Source: Lichtheimia corymbifera B2541 (taxonomy: Eukaryota; Mucoromycota; Mucoromycetes; Mucorales; Lichtheimiaceae). From it: a DNA stretch of 64,000 bases. Below are positions 59,891 through 64,000 of this stretch, piece after piece; position 1 is the first letter of the stretch; every line of letters starts with the position of its first letter. The position numbers and the translations under genes are program-made. A model generated the notes under the pieces. That model was given only the letters and a program-made list of their open reading frames with translations, did not search any database and was not told the origin of the DNA. The stretch spans positions 1-64,000 of the forward strand of contig JNEU01001055.1 of the NCBI GenBank assembly GCA_000697475.1, read 5' to 3'.

Positions 59891-64000
<4,110 letters not shown>

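Overview
The window reads as nuclear DNA of an early-diverging filamentous fungus, most likely Mucoromycota (Mucorales-like). Genes carry many short introns of about 50-130 bases with GTATGT/GTAAGT-type donors, and several mark it as fungal: a C-4 methylsterol oxidase of ergosterol synthesis, a glucosamine-6-phosphate deaminase and a GlcNAc-kinase-like hexokinase, a Tda3-like oxidoreductase and a GH18 chitinase-family protein. The order-level assignment is inference. No tRNA, rRNA, CRISPR array, autonomous transposon or bacterial-type feature was seen.

Layout. 1-1660: end of a dispersed repeat. 1.8-5.6 kb: ribosomal protein L28 (+), then ERG25 and a PAQR membrane protein (-). 7.9-12.4 kb: TALE homeobox factor, LC8 dynein light chain and a PIN-like carrier (+). 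14.1-19.4 kb: amino-sugar catabolism pair (deaminase, hexokinase/GlcNAc kinase). 20.2-22.8 kb: Pfs2/WDR33 polyadenylation factor with an FRP-repeat tail. 22.9-24.9 kb: second repeat copy. 25.6-34.0 kb: M49-like metallopeptidase, acidic unknown protein, Ser/Thr kinase, RCC1-repeat protein and E2F factor (+). 34.0-39.1 kb: five gene-poor kilobases. 39.1-43.7 kb: a small unknown gene; a divergent pair (unknown / DUF1764) whose start codons overlap in one CATG; peroxisomal dienoyl-CoA isomerase; mitochondrial 2-Cys peroxiredoxin. 45.1-48.4 kb: two unrecognised basic/acidic proteins. 49.4-55.7 kb (all -): mitochondrial uL2, two tandem PA-TM-RING E3 ligase paralogues, TDA3. 55.8-58.3 kb: third repeat copy. 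58.3-64.0 kb (-): a GH18 protein without the canonical catalytic glutamate, and the C-terminal part of a BEACH-WD40-FYVE protein running off the right edge.

Exon models were built by hand from splice consensus, reading phase and recalled family sequence. For each complete spliced gene the exon lengths add up to a whole number of codons. Possible working units are chitin/amino-sugar use (deaminase, kinase, more distantly the GH18 protein) and sterol/membrane homeostasis (ERG25 beside PAQR). Most other neighbours are unrelated housekeeping genes. The main unexplained structures are the three-copy repeat family with nested satellite units, the shared start-codon divergent pair, the diverged GH18 active site, microexons of 15-20 nt and three GC-AG introns.
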